From Cliona cf. orientalis (taxonomy: Eukaryota; Porifera; Demospongiae; Clionaida; Clionaidae): 64,000 nucleotides of DNA. The stretch spans positions 5,828,001 through 5,892,000 of the forward strand of contig OZ005693.1 in assembly GCA_963930775.1 (NCBI GenBank), read 5' to 3'. Positions within the stretch are counted from its first letter, which is position 1. Each line of letters opens with the position of its first letter. Position numbers and translations under genes: made by a program. The notes beneath the pieces were generated by a model. It did not search any database. It was not told the origin of the DNA and saw nothing but the letters and a program-made list of their open reading frames with translations. Shown here one piece after another: positions 25,992 to 35,552 of this stretch.

Positions 25992-26718
25992 ATAGTTTCT
26001 GTGACACAGAGGAATGCATGTGGCTGGGAAATGTGCATAACAGCTTGTAGTGTGGTCACCAGTGTTTACAGATAGTGCATTGATCTTACTCCAGACATGT
26101 ACAAGTGATGATAACCACACTTTGATCTTTACTCCAGGTGCATTCATAATCATTACTCTAGCTTGAATCTCATTGGTCATATCTACATTCCAACCTGTGC
26201 CACGGAAACAGTGCATGCAACAGTGGCCAGACCCTCCCTTCCCCGCGCTGGTGATGCAATACATCCAGAGCTGGGGAGGGAGTGGTCTGGTACACGAGAC
26301 TAACTCAGGCATCTGCTCTACAGTGTTGTTAAGTGGCATACCATAGCTGTCAGATCGTTCTCCTTTATCCTGAGTGTGTCAATGTCATCTCCCCTGAGCA
26401 CCTCATCAAGGAAGCCGTCCTGGCAGTCCTTGTCCTGTCCGGCACTGGAGCTGGTATGGGATGAGCCACCGAGACTAGCCTCCGGAGTGCTTCCAAGACC
26501 CTTCTTCTTCATACCTGCCACGGAATTATAGTACTGATGGAAACATAAATGATGGCTACATCACAGTGTGGTAGGATCGATTTCTATGACGGCTAATATC
26601 GCCGCTCTATTTAAAGCACACCGTGGAAACTGTACACCTACTCACCAGACGGTGCCCGTTTGGGATTCTTGGCTTGCAGTTTACTCCCCGAAGCTTGCCG
26701 CTTAATATTTGACGCCAT
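11854..26718 (-). CDS. MYCBPAP: MYCBP-associated protein (ciliary central-apparatus protein)
   Basis: MYCBPAP family proteins bind MYCBP/AMY-1 and are part of the axonemal central apparatus and sperm tail. I assembled 23 exons, each checked for GT-AG and phase: 26646-26718, 26342-26514, 23101-23213, 19283-19385, 19119-19220, 18955-19059, 18746-18813, 17963-18009, 17832-17895, 17690-17772, 17342-17466, 17003-17154, 16242-16632, 16096-16171, 15765-15952, 15576-15689, 15024-15056, 14732-14966, 13919-14024, 13296-13462, 13148-13233, 11963-12046, 11854-11910. The sum is 914 codons plus stop, close to the mammalian protein. Diagnostic pieces: ALDYWNKSMEMRKSQQQYL, EFWNQQVRIGND, LPGQSIEFPFTFKSPNAGIF with ETWSLQTGPVL (ASPM/Hydin-like beta module), a Lys/Glu-rich linker (KSGKDKEKK), and C-terminal KYKENFYASVYEVLSSAVE. 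Exons 3, 19 and 22 are the least secure. Introns 2 and 3 are large and contain a MULE-like element and an antisense DSL gene. An RFX X-box match lies about 83-96 bp upstream of the ATG. Confidence 0.88.
12600..12775. mobile_element. Hairpin MITE around an ATTTCATC core
   Basis: GTAAATCACGAATATTTCATC near 12603 is repeated as an imperfect reverse complement (GATGAAATATTCACAATTTAC) ending near 12768. It lies in the last large intron of MYCBPAP, between exons 21 and 22, and has no coding capacity. Confidence 0.6.
18073..18705 (+). mobile_element. Short TIR element, copy of the 3515-3960 family
   Basis: Begins CTAGAGCTCTGTAGAGCACA then TACCCCGTGCGCA, and ends CTTGCGCATGCGTGCGGGGTA. Both termini match those of the element in the RT gene, in the opposite orientation, and so does an internal GAC/AAC-rich microsatellite (18627-18658). 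It sits in the MYCBPAP intron between exons 7 and 8. A 15-bp word GACGATCTTTACCAG at about 18361 resembles the Tigger-related motif, suggesting a further insertion inside. Confidence 0.65.
19808..19910. repeat. Inverted repeat, 23-bp arms
   Basis: The arm at 19808-19830 (GGGATCCACAGTATTTAGCA onward) pairs with 19888-19910 with one mismatch, giving a hairpin with a loop of about 57 nt. It is probably a small foldback element in intron 3 of MYCBPAP. Confidence 0.75.
20478..22282 (+). CDS. DSL-domain membrane protein, Notch-ligand-like without EGF repeats
   Basis: Exons 20478-20522, 20577-20909, 21050-21392, 21736-21858 and 22206-22282 join in phase to a 306-aa protein. A signal peptide (MSTIAALGIALLVSL) is followed by an MNNL-like N-terminal domain (YEFTIRFYEF, Cys-rich CGACESGGAPVCC, FALP-type core LALPNPFTI), which in Delta/Jagged is the membrane-interacting C2-like module. 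A DSL domain (VQCTENYYGSMCTEYC) comes next. Then a single transmembrane helix (AIALGILFAVSVINIILVLMV) and a short cytoplasmic tail. Delta and Jagged normally have 2-16 EGF repeats after DSL; here the DSL exon ends and the next recognisable exon is the membrane helix, and I see no EGF-like cysteine pattern in the 343-bp intron between them. The gene lies wholly within intron 3 of MYCBPAP on the opposite strand. Family assignment is good; Notch binding is inference. Confidence 0.85.
24586..24959. mobile_element. 374-bp element of the same family nested inside, with 9-bp TSD
   Basis: TIRs starting TAGTCTCGTCCCCAGACCCT (24586 onward) match the reverse complement ending at 24959 for about 75 bp with few mismatches. 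The exact 9-bp duplication TCGTCGTGC flanks it (24577-24585 and 24960-24968). The interior is rich in GC and CpG (about 24715-24795). The TIR tips resemble those of the surrounding element. Confidence 0.88.
25217..25471. mobile_element. 255-bp TIR element, TACCTTAAGGTAAC termini
   Basis: TACCTTAAGGTAAC at 25217-25230 is mirrored at 25458-25471, with further weaker symmetry inside (ATTTCTGCGGTTTTGC and GCGCAAAACGCAG). It is nested in the MULE-like element. A related sequence with GTTACCTAAAGGTAG lies near 56150-56262. Confidence 0.7.
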
Positions 26719-26891
26719 CTTTACTTCGTCCTCGAAGCGGACCCGACTATAACAGCAGCTTGCTCGTGCTCAGTGCAGTGGTGGATCGTGAGTAGACTTT
26801 GTAGCCATAGCAACTCACGACCGGAAATGAAAATTATTCCAATTTAACGCTGAAAAAGAAAATCTGAAAAAGAAACGATAACGAAGGTATC
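26715..26891. promoter_or_regulatory. Divergent promoter with RFX X-box match
   Basis: Only 173 bp separate the MYCBPAP start codon (minus, 26718) from the phospholipase B-like start codon (plus, 26892). GTAGCCATAGCAAC at 26801-26814 fits the RFX X-box consensus GTHNYYATRRNAAC at every position, 83-96 bp from the MYCBPAP ATG. RFX factors control ciliary genes, which fits MYCBPAP. No TATA box is seen for either gene. Confidence 0.7.
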
Positions 26892-28161
26892 ATGATGCAA
26901 GCTTGTTTCTGGCGATGTTTGGGGCTACTGGTATTATCAGTACATTGCTGTAGCGCTGCTTTAACGACTGCTTCGGTCTACTTCAATGGGTGAGCCGATA
27001 AATTAGTTATGGAATATATTTTCTACAAATTATCTAGAGCACAAAATTTTAATGGTCAGACCAGTGATGCTTCGATACCATGATCGTGATGATTTTATGA
27101 CTCAATCAGCCGAGTATTGTAGCCCAAGGCAGCAAGAATTACGGACAGTACTATTATATATAGATGGTACTACTATGCCAGTCATGGCTAGTGAAAGTAA
27201 AAATCAACAGTCATGAGTGTTCCCGTGAGTCCAAGTCACAACAAGCATGCCTACTCTTTGATTGATTGAATACTGTTGAAAATGTGTGGGGCACAGGAAT
27301 GACACGATAATTATATGTAGTAGCACACACCCCCGAGCACATGCATACAGTATGCAATGAACTGTGCTGTAATTGTCTGGTTGCAATCTTTAATAGCAGT
27401 TTGTACCCATCTGACTCTATAATTAAAATTTAATAATAAATGCTCATGTTTCTATTGTAGGACTGGGTTTCAAGTCACAGCAGGAGTTGTTGATAAAGAG
27501 AATGCTATTGCCTATGGCATCTACAAAGATACTGTCGATGAGAATGGGTAAGATGATGTGAATATTTTAGAGATATAGAGCATTTTCATGACATCTTGAA
27601 ATAGGGTCATTCACCACTTTAATATAATGTAGCTGCATAGGTTGCATGTATGCATTGTACATGCATGTACCGTATAGTGGTATAACTTTAGCGAGCATTA
27701 AATTTGGCATGTGGATCTGACTTAGTATCGGTAAAGTTTTAATTTGACAATCATAATGCTTACAGCTCTAGGCACACATGCATTAAATTAAATTGGTGAG
27801 TTTATAATGTAGTGATCTTTACCAAATTCAGCAGATCACCAAATTCATATCCTCACCAAAAATTCCTGCTATACAGTACATATATTATACTGTAGTGTGA
27901 ATAGGGCGAGCCAAAGCAAGATCCACCCTAATCCCTCATACAAGAAATATGCTGTACTTGTATGACATTGTATGTATGACATCTTAAAAAAGCTTGGAGT
28001 CCTAACCATTTGTAGATTTCATAAAATTATGCTCATGTATTCATCCCAAATTAGTAGTGTAAAGTAGCATGCAAATTACTTGTAGATTTAGTTAAGGTTC
28101 AGTGGAATTACTCGATAAGTACAGCCAGGATAATGGAGCAGCCCCCCCTCCTCCCCCCCCA

Positions 28162-28192
<31 letters not shown>

Positions 28193-31100
28193 CATGCACG
28201 GCATTAACTCTCCAGCTGTCAAGGTGATAATCGTCCTTGCATAACCATTTTATTTGTTAGCACCAGTAGTGAATATACAAGTCATATCTACTCTTGCCTA
28301 CATGTTTATTCTGGCTATAACCTTCCATTGAAGGAGATAGATTTCTCTTTGGCAAAATACCGTATAAGAGAAAGCTGGAAGAGAGTGCTATAGGGTCTAT
28401 TACCTAGAGTCGAAGATGTCATTTGCTGGATGTCTGTAATGATTGCTACCGTACTCGCTCTAATTATCCAAACAGCCAAAAATAATTATTAATATCGTCA
28501 TTCGTCGTTAAATAGAAAGTAAATAAATTCGATGAACATGGAAGAGCCATGCCGTACCACGTCACCATGGCCGTTTGGTTGATTAATTAGAACATATGAG
28601 AAAACTTGAAATTCAAGATGTTCAATGAATTAGGAAATAAATAGAATTCTTAAACTTTCCGTTTGGGCTATTAGAATGTTTGAATAATTAGAACGAGTAC
28701 GACACTTGCTATCACTGAGAATAGGTGGTCATGCATCCACGTCACTTTGCCCACGCCCCCACCCAGACAGTTTTTATGTGCATTCTGGTAGCCTGATACT
28801 CATGTTACACTATAGGCATTAATACATGTATTTTCATGGATGGAAATTTCGTGACCGTACTATAGGTGTATGTGTACTCGTATATTTGTTTGATTCAGAT
28901 GGAGAGAGCTTCACATAGCAGCTGGTTACTTGAGCAGTGGAGAGCACTCTGATGAAGCAGTGATGACTGCTGCTGGAGTGCTTGAGGGATACCTCTCCCA
29001 GTCGTAAGTCATACATACATCCGCATCTACATTGTACATCTACACGTATGTCATCCATTATGTACGTACATATCATGTGTAGGTGTACATGTAGCTTATT
29101 GAGACAGTGGAACCTCCCAATTATAGACATCTTGGGACTATAAGTAACTGTCATGAAGTGCCCTAATTAAATAGGTGTCCATATTTCAGAGATGCAGTCT
29201 CTTTTCTGTGTAACTTCCATAATAATATTATTATGTCCCACCACACTGATTCAGAAAAAAAGCACTGCATAATAATATTGTGAGATCTAGAACACACTTC
29301 TTGATCGATCTTTCCACCCTTCGAAAAATTCCTGAGCTATAAAGCCTCTGTCAATCCTTCTAGTTTAATGTACTTATAGTAGTCATAGCATCTACATGTA
29401 AGAACTATTGTTGCCCCTTGCTATAATTATGTACATATGCATGTATGCTAACTTGCGCTGGGGGGGGGGGCATTATTTACATGTAAATGATGAGATATGG
29501 ACCCACAGGATGTGATGATTGGGCCCTCGTGTGTAAATCTCATACATGTACATATTCAGTAGCATTATGATATTTGTAATAATTTGCATGTACAGGGTCA
29601 TCTATTCCATGTATGTGAATATGTATGAGGTTACCTTCACTGGAAAACAGCTGAGCCACCTACAAGAAGTTAAGGACTTCTACACTAACCAAGTGAGTGT
29701 GACCTACATTGTACATGTATGTCCATACATGTACACTGTACGTACTAGTACACGCTAGCTTGGGCTTAGCCTAATACAAGTGGAGGCCTTCACACTCATT
29801 CATATCTGTATTGATAGCAGCCAAACTGTACTCAAGCACCGCAGATCCTTCATCTACATCATTTATATGTGGTACTCTAGTACAGCTTGGTTGTTGTCAA
29901 CTGTCAACATAATATATGTACATGTATTAAGGAGTGAATGTGAAGGTTAATTATGTGCATGTACACCAGTATGTATTTTCATTGTCCCTATAGAGAGAGT
30001 GGGCAGAGGCCATGGTTGAGTCTAAAGCCTCCTCTTCAGACTACTGGTACTACACTGGCCTCATACTGGCACAGTTCAAAGGATTACAGCTGGGCTATGC
30101 TATGGCTGCACCAACTCATCAGGTATATCTATACACTATGTACATGTGCTGGCCAGCCCCTCCCCCTTCTTGGTTAATGTCTGATTGTGCATGCACTAAT
30201 TTCATCTCTATAGCAACTGGAGACGTTTGCTTTTGACTTTCTGTCTGGTAATGGAGACTACTTGGACATCAAGAACATTGTTTCTCCTGAGGACAGGCCT
30301 GATGTGACAGACATGTCCAAAGAAGAGCTCCTCTCATTGGTAGGTATCAGCTTTAATTGCAGTGCCTCCATCCCCTAGAATTCATGCTGCTCTTATCGCA
30401 ATAGTATTATTACATGTAGTACTATAATACATTGTATTAAACTAGAAACTTTGTAGCGGTTTTTAATTTGGTGATTTAGTGAATTCAGTATAGATTTCCA
30501 AAGTAAAAACTCGCCAATTGAACTTAATGCATGAACACCTATGGCAGTGAGGAATTTACATTCAACAATACCAATGTATTTCCGTTTCGCCAAATTTAAT
30601 GCTCACCAAGATTACCAGCTATAACTGTACATGTATATAACACTTTCAGATGCACAGGGGTCACTGTTCAGCGCTGATCAAGGTACTACCAGGCTATGAA
30701 AACATCTATGCTGCCCACTCCAGGTTAGTATACTTCTTCAAGTGTCATGTACATGTATGTAGAGTATGTGTAGAAATGCATTGTATGTACTGATTACCAT
30801 GTCTCCCTGAATTACTGTATACTCTGGTTAACATATGCGCTTGCAACGGTAAACAGAATGGTAGTATGCGCTTAATAAAGGATATGCACTTAAAAGGTGC
30901 ATAACCTCGCCCACAAAAGAAATCGGGACTCCACACAATAATGTGCGCTTAATAACCAGAGTTTACGGTATTGTCGATCCACATACTGGAATTGTTCTGC
31001 ACTGACTACCCTATCTCAAACCAAATTGCTAAGCCCCACCCTCAAATACAATATAGTTCCCACCGCTCATGAGTACAATAGTTACATGTAGATGGGTATA

Positions 31101-34100
31101 ATATGATGTGGATTAATCAGTGACTTCAATCAATGCAGCTGGTACACTTACTCGGCAATGAATCGTATCTACAAGCATTATGCCATCAAAGTGTCTGGTT
31201 CTGGTAGGAGTGTGATCCCAGCCACAAACGTCATGTCATTTTCAAGCTATCCTGCATATTTATCATCATTGGACGACTTCTACATCATGGACAGGTGATA
31301 TCTCTCTCCCTCCCTCCCTCCTCCTCTCCCCTCCCCTTCCCTCCATTCATGAACACTGTAATACTAGAACTTATATTACATATACATGCATTTTCCAGTG
31401 GTTTAGTGATGATTCAGACTACCATTGGTGTATTTAAGAAGAAAATCTATGATCTATCAACACCCAAAGCACTGTTAGCCTGGCACAGAGTGAGACTGGC
31501 TAACTGGTTAGCTAGCAGTGGTGAGGAATGGGCCAACTACGTCAGCCAATACAACTCAGGTATTCATGCACAAATACATAGTGATAACTAGCACTCTCTA
31601 GCAGGGTTTCAATCCAGAAAAAAGTTTGGGGGAGAAATGGGTGTGGCAGTTTCATGCACCATGATCCCTCCCCCCCCCCCCCCCCCCCCATTAACCATTG
31701 ATATGGATTAATGTGTTTCGGCAGTGGCGTCTCTAGGCGATTGTTTAACTGGAAAGTGACTGCACAGGTGGATGCATAAAGCTAGCGAAAGTATAAATGA
31801 CATTGTAGTACTATTAATAGTGTAATAACCTACATGTAGGTACTATTCCATGTAGACAGTCTGTAGTGATATATACATGACATGTTACATCACTGGCTGT
31901 GACAGTGTATTTACCAGTCACTCAGATGCCTAGAACTCAAGATCTGGTGATTTTCATGATGACTACATGTATATATATACAGATAAAACCAATTACCCCC
32001 TGCTGTGCATATGCCTACAGGGTAAATATTATGGTAAACATGCATGGTATGATACATGTCCATGTGCTTAGTGTGACAGTGAACACATCCGTCCTTGCAC
32101 ACATACCACACAGGAACCTACAACAATCAGTACATGGTGTTGGACATGAAGAAGGTTGAACTAAAGAAGGCTATCCAGGATGGTGCCCTCTGGGTGGTAG
32201 AGCAAATTCCAGGGTATGACGTGAATGGATATTGATTTCTGTGTGCATCGCTTCTTGACCAATGACCTTGTACGTATTTGTTGCATATAGGTACGTAAGG
32301 AGTGGAGATCAGACTAACATTCTTCGAGCTGGTTACTGGTCATCTTATAATGTTCCTTTCTATGAGAATGTTTTTGATGCACTAGGCTACTCCACTGCAG
32401 TTGCAGCTTATGGGACGGAGTTCTCCTATCAGCTGTGCCCTAGAGCTAAGATATTCAGAAGGGACCAAGGAAAGGTACTCGGTTAACTATTACATAGACC
32501 TGTCTTACAGAGGGAACCTTTGAGGGTGATTTTATTTAAGCTTATGGACCTGTACCCACATACAAGTACATGTACAATGTCATGCATATATCTAATCACA
32601 AAACTGCCAAAAATATTAATTCTCACTAATTGTTGGTTGCCTGCATGCATATGTGTAATAGGTGGAGGGTATGGAATCTATGAAGTATATCATGCGTTAC
32701 AATAACTACAAGAATGATTCTTATTCATTGGGTAGTCCCATGAATGCAATCTGTAGCCGAGGAGACCTATTGGACCCACCTGAGGCTGGAGGCTGTTACG
32801 ATACAAAGGTAATGAAGGGGTGTTTTTATGGGGTGCTGTATGTCTCAAAAGGAAGTTTTTGTCCTGTATTTACATATACCGTAATTCGCAAAAATTTCAT
32901 TTGTTTTGCGCAATCTTTTTATGCGAAAATAGTTTACCTGTACTAACTTATACAGTGAATATATGGCACGCGCTTGAAGTTGACGAAAATATTGTCACAC
33001 GAATATTTCTAACACAAAAACTTTGCAAATGAAATTAACGCGAATTACGGTATACATGTACATTATCGCTATGTATTTGCTAAATATTTATAAATGGCTG
33101 TATACATGCTGTGTGTTCGGAAAAAAGTAGCTCTCAGCTTTTAATGTATTTGCTGGATACAGGCGTCCAATACTTACCGATTTTCAAGTCTCAGAAATTA
33201 CACCATAAGTTTCATCATACATGACACCATAATTACCTCATAACCACAGAAAAATACATTGCTACTGGGGATGTAATTTATGTAACTACCCTATGTATTT
33301 AATTTTATCACATCTGCATGCATTTAAATATCCTCGATTTTGGCTTTTGTAGGGAGGTACATGTACATGTATCCTTAGCTTAGGGATTAGCTGGTGACCA
33401 CGCCCCTCTTATAATTGTGATGGAGCAAGACTATGGACAGCTAAACTGATTGTAGTTGAGGCGTTTCTATTAAGTGGGTTCCACTATACATGTAATGAAC
33501 ACCCACATTATTACTTCTTGTAGGTGACAGACTACCACATGGCAACTCAGCAGATGTCCTATGCCATAAATGGACCAACGCATCAGGTACGCATATTTAT
33601 TTACCGTAATGTCTCAAATGAGGGGGGGGGGGGGGGGGGGGAGCAACATCACCACTACAAGTACATGTATGTTCACCTTAGAACTGAAAACAACCAGATT
33701 AAAGAAGGGGAGAAGCATGTTGGCACATCCAGAAACCTTATCAAGTGATGATATTTCATATTAAATAACTTATTAGGAGTACGGCAAAACTCAAAAATAG
33801 AAACGCACCTAGGTCCAGCCATTGCCAATCCCTCTTTCCCCCTTAATCTATAGAAGAAGATCACAGCTATCAATATTGTGCACAGACTCAGCGCTCACAG
33901 CAGTGCAAATGGTACACCACTGTGCAGCAGTGTGATTTGCAAAATGTGATTTGTAAAACCAGTTTTCCCACATCCGATCCTTAGACTTGCTTGCTGTTGG
34001 TGGGCTCTCATTCAAATAAATTTTAAACCTTAGAATGAAATTGAGGCAAAACGAGGACTAATTAATTTTTATCAATGATCAAGTTAAGTGAGGATATTAT

Positions 34101-35118
34101 TATTACTATTAATAGGGTCTGCCTCCATTTGACTGGACTGCCAGTGGATTGACTGAGCCACACACAGGACAGGTATGTTTCCTACTAGTCTTGCTACATA
34201 GCCATAGCCTTCATGCTTATAGTTGAACCAGAGTCTGGCCTAATCTCATACTGAATGTGAGAAATGGTCGAGTGGTCGAAATCTCAAAAATGAACTAAAA
34301 GTTTCACTCACCTCTGCCAGGGGAGGTTGGACATGATCATATGCATACAAAAAAGGGGTTTTAATCCATAACACTGTACAGACTGGAAGTCACAGCTTTA
34401 AATATGAAAATAATAATATAGTGAAATCCAAAAGAAGAAAAGATCCATCAGTGCTATAAATTTAATAGTGTTTCAAAACCCTTATCACATTAATGCACAT
34501 ACACTGCATTCGATTTTTTTTATTGATTTTAACTATAAATCCTTGGTAGTTTTTATCGATTATGCACCTCTATTATTTTAAGCTTCAGATTTGGTCGTAG
34601 TTCACATAATACAATGTGTATATGTAAACCAACGTAGCTAAGCTAGCAACTGGGAAGCATTATAATTATCATAGTTATGCTAAAGAGAAGTAACCAGTGA
34701 TCTTGGGTTTATTTCATACATACATACACAAAATTAAGTTCTAGTAATTTTGCTCGCTTTGATTGCCAGTTTGATTTCATTTCATTGTTCCTATATACTT
34801 ATTTCTCATGTTCATTCTATAATGCTCTATAGAGTTTGTAAACTCTGCCCAGATTTATTTGGGGGTGCTGCTATTTTTCACACACTTTGCACGCAATGTA
34901 TATGTATAACATACAGTACCTCCACTTTCACATAGCTTCCTACACCCATGTCTGTATTAAATTTTTAAATATTAGAGGGGCCATAGACACTCCCTCAACA
35001 TTAAATTTTTGTCTGAGCTATTCAACTTCTGTGCAGTTCTCTAGTCCATGTATCTTCTTTTATGCAGCCTAACCTGTTTAACTTCACCTTTGTGACGATG
35101 CAACCAAGTGTGCCATAG
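26892..35118 (+). CDS. Phospholipase B-like protein, copy A
   Basis: Lysosomal N-terminal-nucleophile hydrolase family (PLBD1/PLBD2, laminin-A/PLB-like), acting on phospholipids or related amides. Exons: 26892-26989, 27461-27547, 28899-29003, 29596-29692, 29994-30122, 30214-30339, 30650-30723, 31139-31294, 31399-31559, 32114-32213, 32291-32474, 32662-32808, 33524-33586, 34116-34172, 35068-35118. All phases agree and give 544 aa, the usual length. A signal peptide covers about residues 1-22. Family motifs: [20 protein letters not shown], the predicted nucleophile in [18 protein letters not shown] (the Cys exposed by autocleavage), [66 protein letters not shown] and NAICSRGDL. The introns carry several TIR elements. 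Copy B lies at 43091-46978 with the same exon plan. Which substrate it uses is not shown by the sequence. Confidence 0.95.
28160..28190. repeat. CA microsatellite after a C-rich run
   Basis: About 15 consecutive CA units follow CCCCCCCTCCTCCCCCCCCA in intron 2 of PLBD copy A. Confidence 0.9.
28451..28700. mobile_element. 250-bp TIR element in PLBD-A intron 2
   Basis: GTACTCGCTCTAATTATCCA onward (28451-28473) is mirrored with few mismatches at 28678-28700. No coding sequence. Confidence 0.75.
30813..30970. mobile_element. 158-bp TIR element in PLBD-A intron 7
   Basis: TACTGTATACTCTGGTTAAC at the left pairs with AATAACCAGAGTTTACGGTA at the right with a few mismatches. It has the small AT-rich foldback form common here. 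Confidence 0.65.
31575..32028. mobile_element. Insertion specific to PLBD copy A, intron 9
   Basis: Intron 9 is 554 bp in copy A but 114 bp in copy B, and the sequence on either side of this block is shared between them. The block holds a poly(C) run (about 31671-31689) and ends with GCATATGCCTACAGGGTAAA, resembling a decayed end of the TACCCCG-terminated family. It probably arrived after the two introns became similar. Confidence 0.55.
32877..33052. mobile_element. 172-bp MITE with 11-bp TIRs and TA duplication
   Basis: CCGTAATTCGC (32879-32889) and GCGAATTACGG (33040-33050) are exact inverted termini flanked by TA on both sides. It lies in intron 12 of PLBD copy A. Confidence 0.82.
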
Positions 35119-35497
35119 TAATGAACCTCAACTGTTTAATTTTTATACATTTTTTATGACGACATTGTTTAAGTGTTTGCAATCAGGTGCACATATTTAT
35201 ACTATTTATTATTTGTGTCATTATGGTTTATCAGTAAAATGCATGTACATGTAAGTTTTGTGTGCTACATAGTCACTACATTAAAAAAAAAATTAATGAC
35301 AATGTAATGAGCCGTGGTCAATATCTTAATATTAAACTGTTAATCTTGTCAGGAGCACAATAAAATTATAATGTGGTCATGCAATGCCTGTATCTCGCTA
35401 TCACTGGCACCATGTCAGCCATCTAAATGGACCGACAAAACAGGAACGGCCAGTAGAGTGGGTGGGGCTAGACAATCCAGTAGGTGTGGCTAATTTT

Positions 35498-35509
35498 GGG
35501 GCTTTCCCC
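35498..35509. promoter_or_regulatory. kappaB-like motif upstream of the kinase-UBAN gene
   Basis: GGGGCTTTCCCC lies 44-55 bp before the kinase ATG, and its first ten bases fit GGGRNWYYCC. The consensus is loose enough to occur several times by chance in a window this size, so only the position makes it notable. Confidence 0.3.
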
Positions 35510-35552
35510 TGCTCATGACTGAATCTATGAAAATTATTATAATATAGCAGGA

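Larger units (their letters stand above)
24060..26302. mobile_element. MULE-like non-autonomous element with long inverted arms
   Basis: The outer termini are TAGTCTCGTGTACCAGACCA and its reverse complement at 26302, flanked by the 10-bp direct repeat ACTCAGGCAT (24050-24059 and 26303-26312). The arms extend roughly 24060-24540 and 25625-26302. Each contains a subterminal array of GGAGGAGGGG/TCGAGGAGGGGG units about 45-50 bp long. The right arm is longer because of a poly(C) tract (25953-25991) and about 230 bp of unrelated sequence (25992-26225). Long TIRs, 9-10-bp target duplications and subterminal repeats are Mutator/MULE traits. Open frames through the GGAGG array are repeat artefacts. 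It lies in intron 2 of MYCBPAP. Confidence 0.75.
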
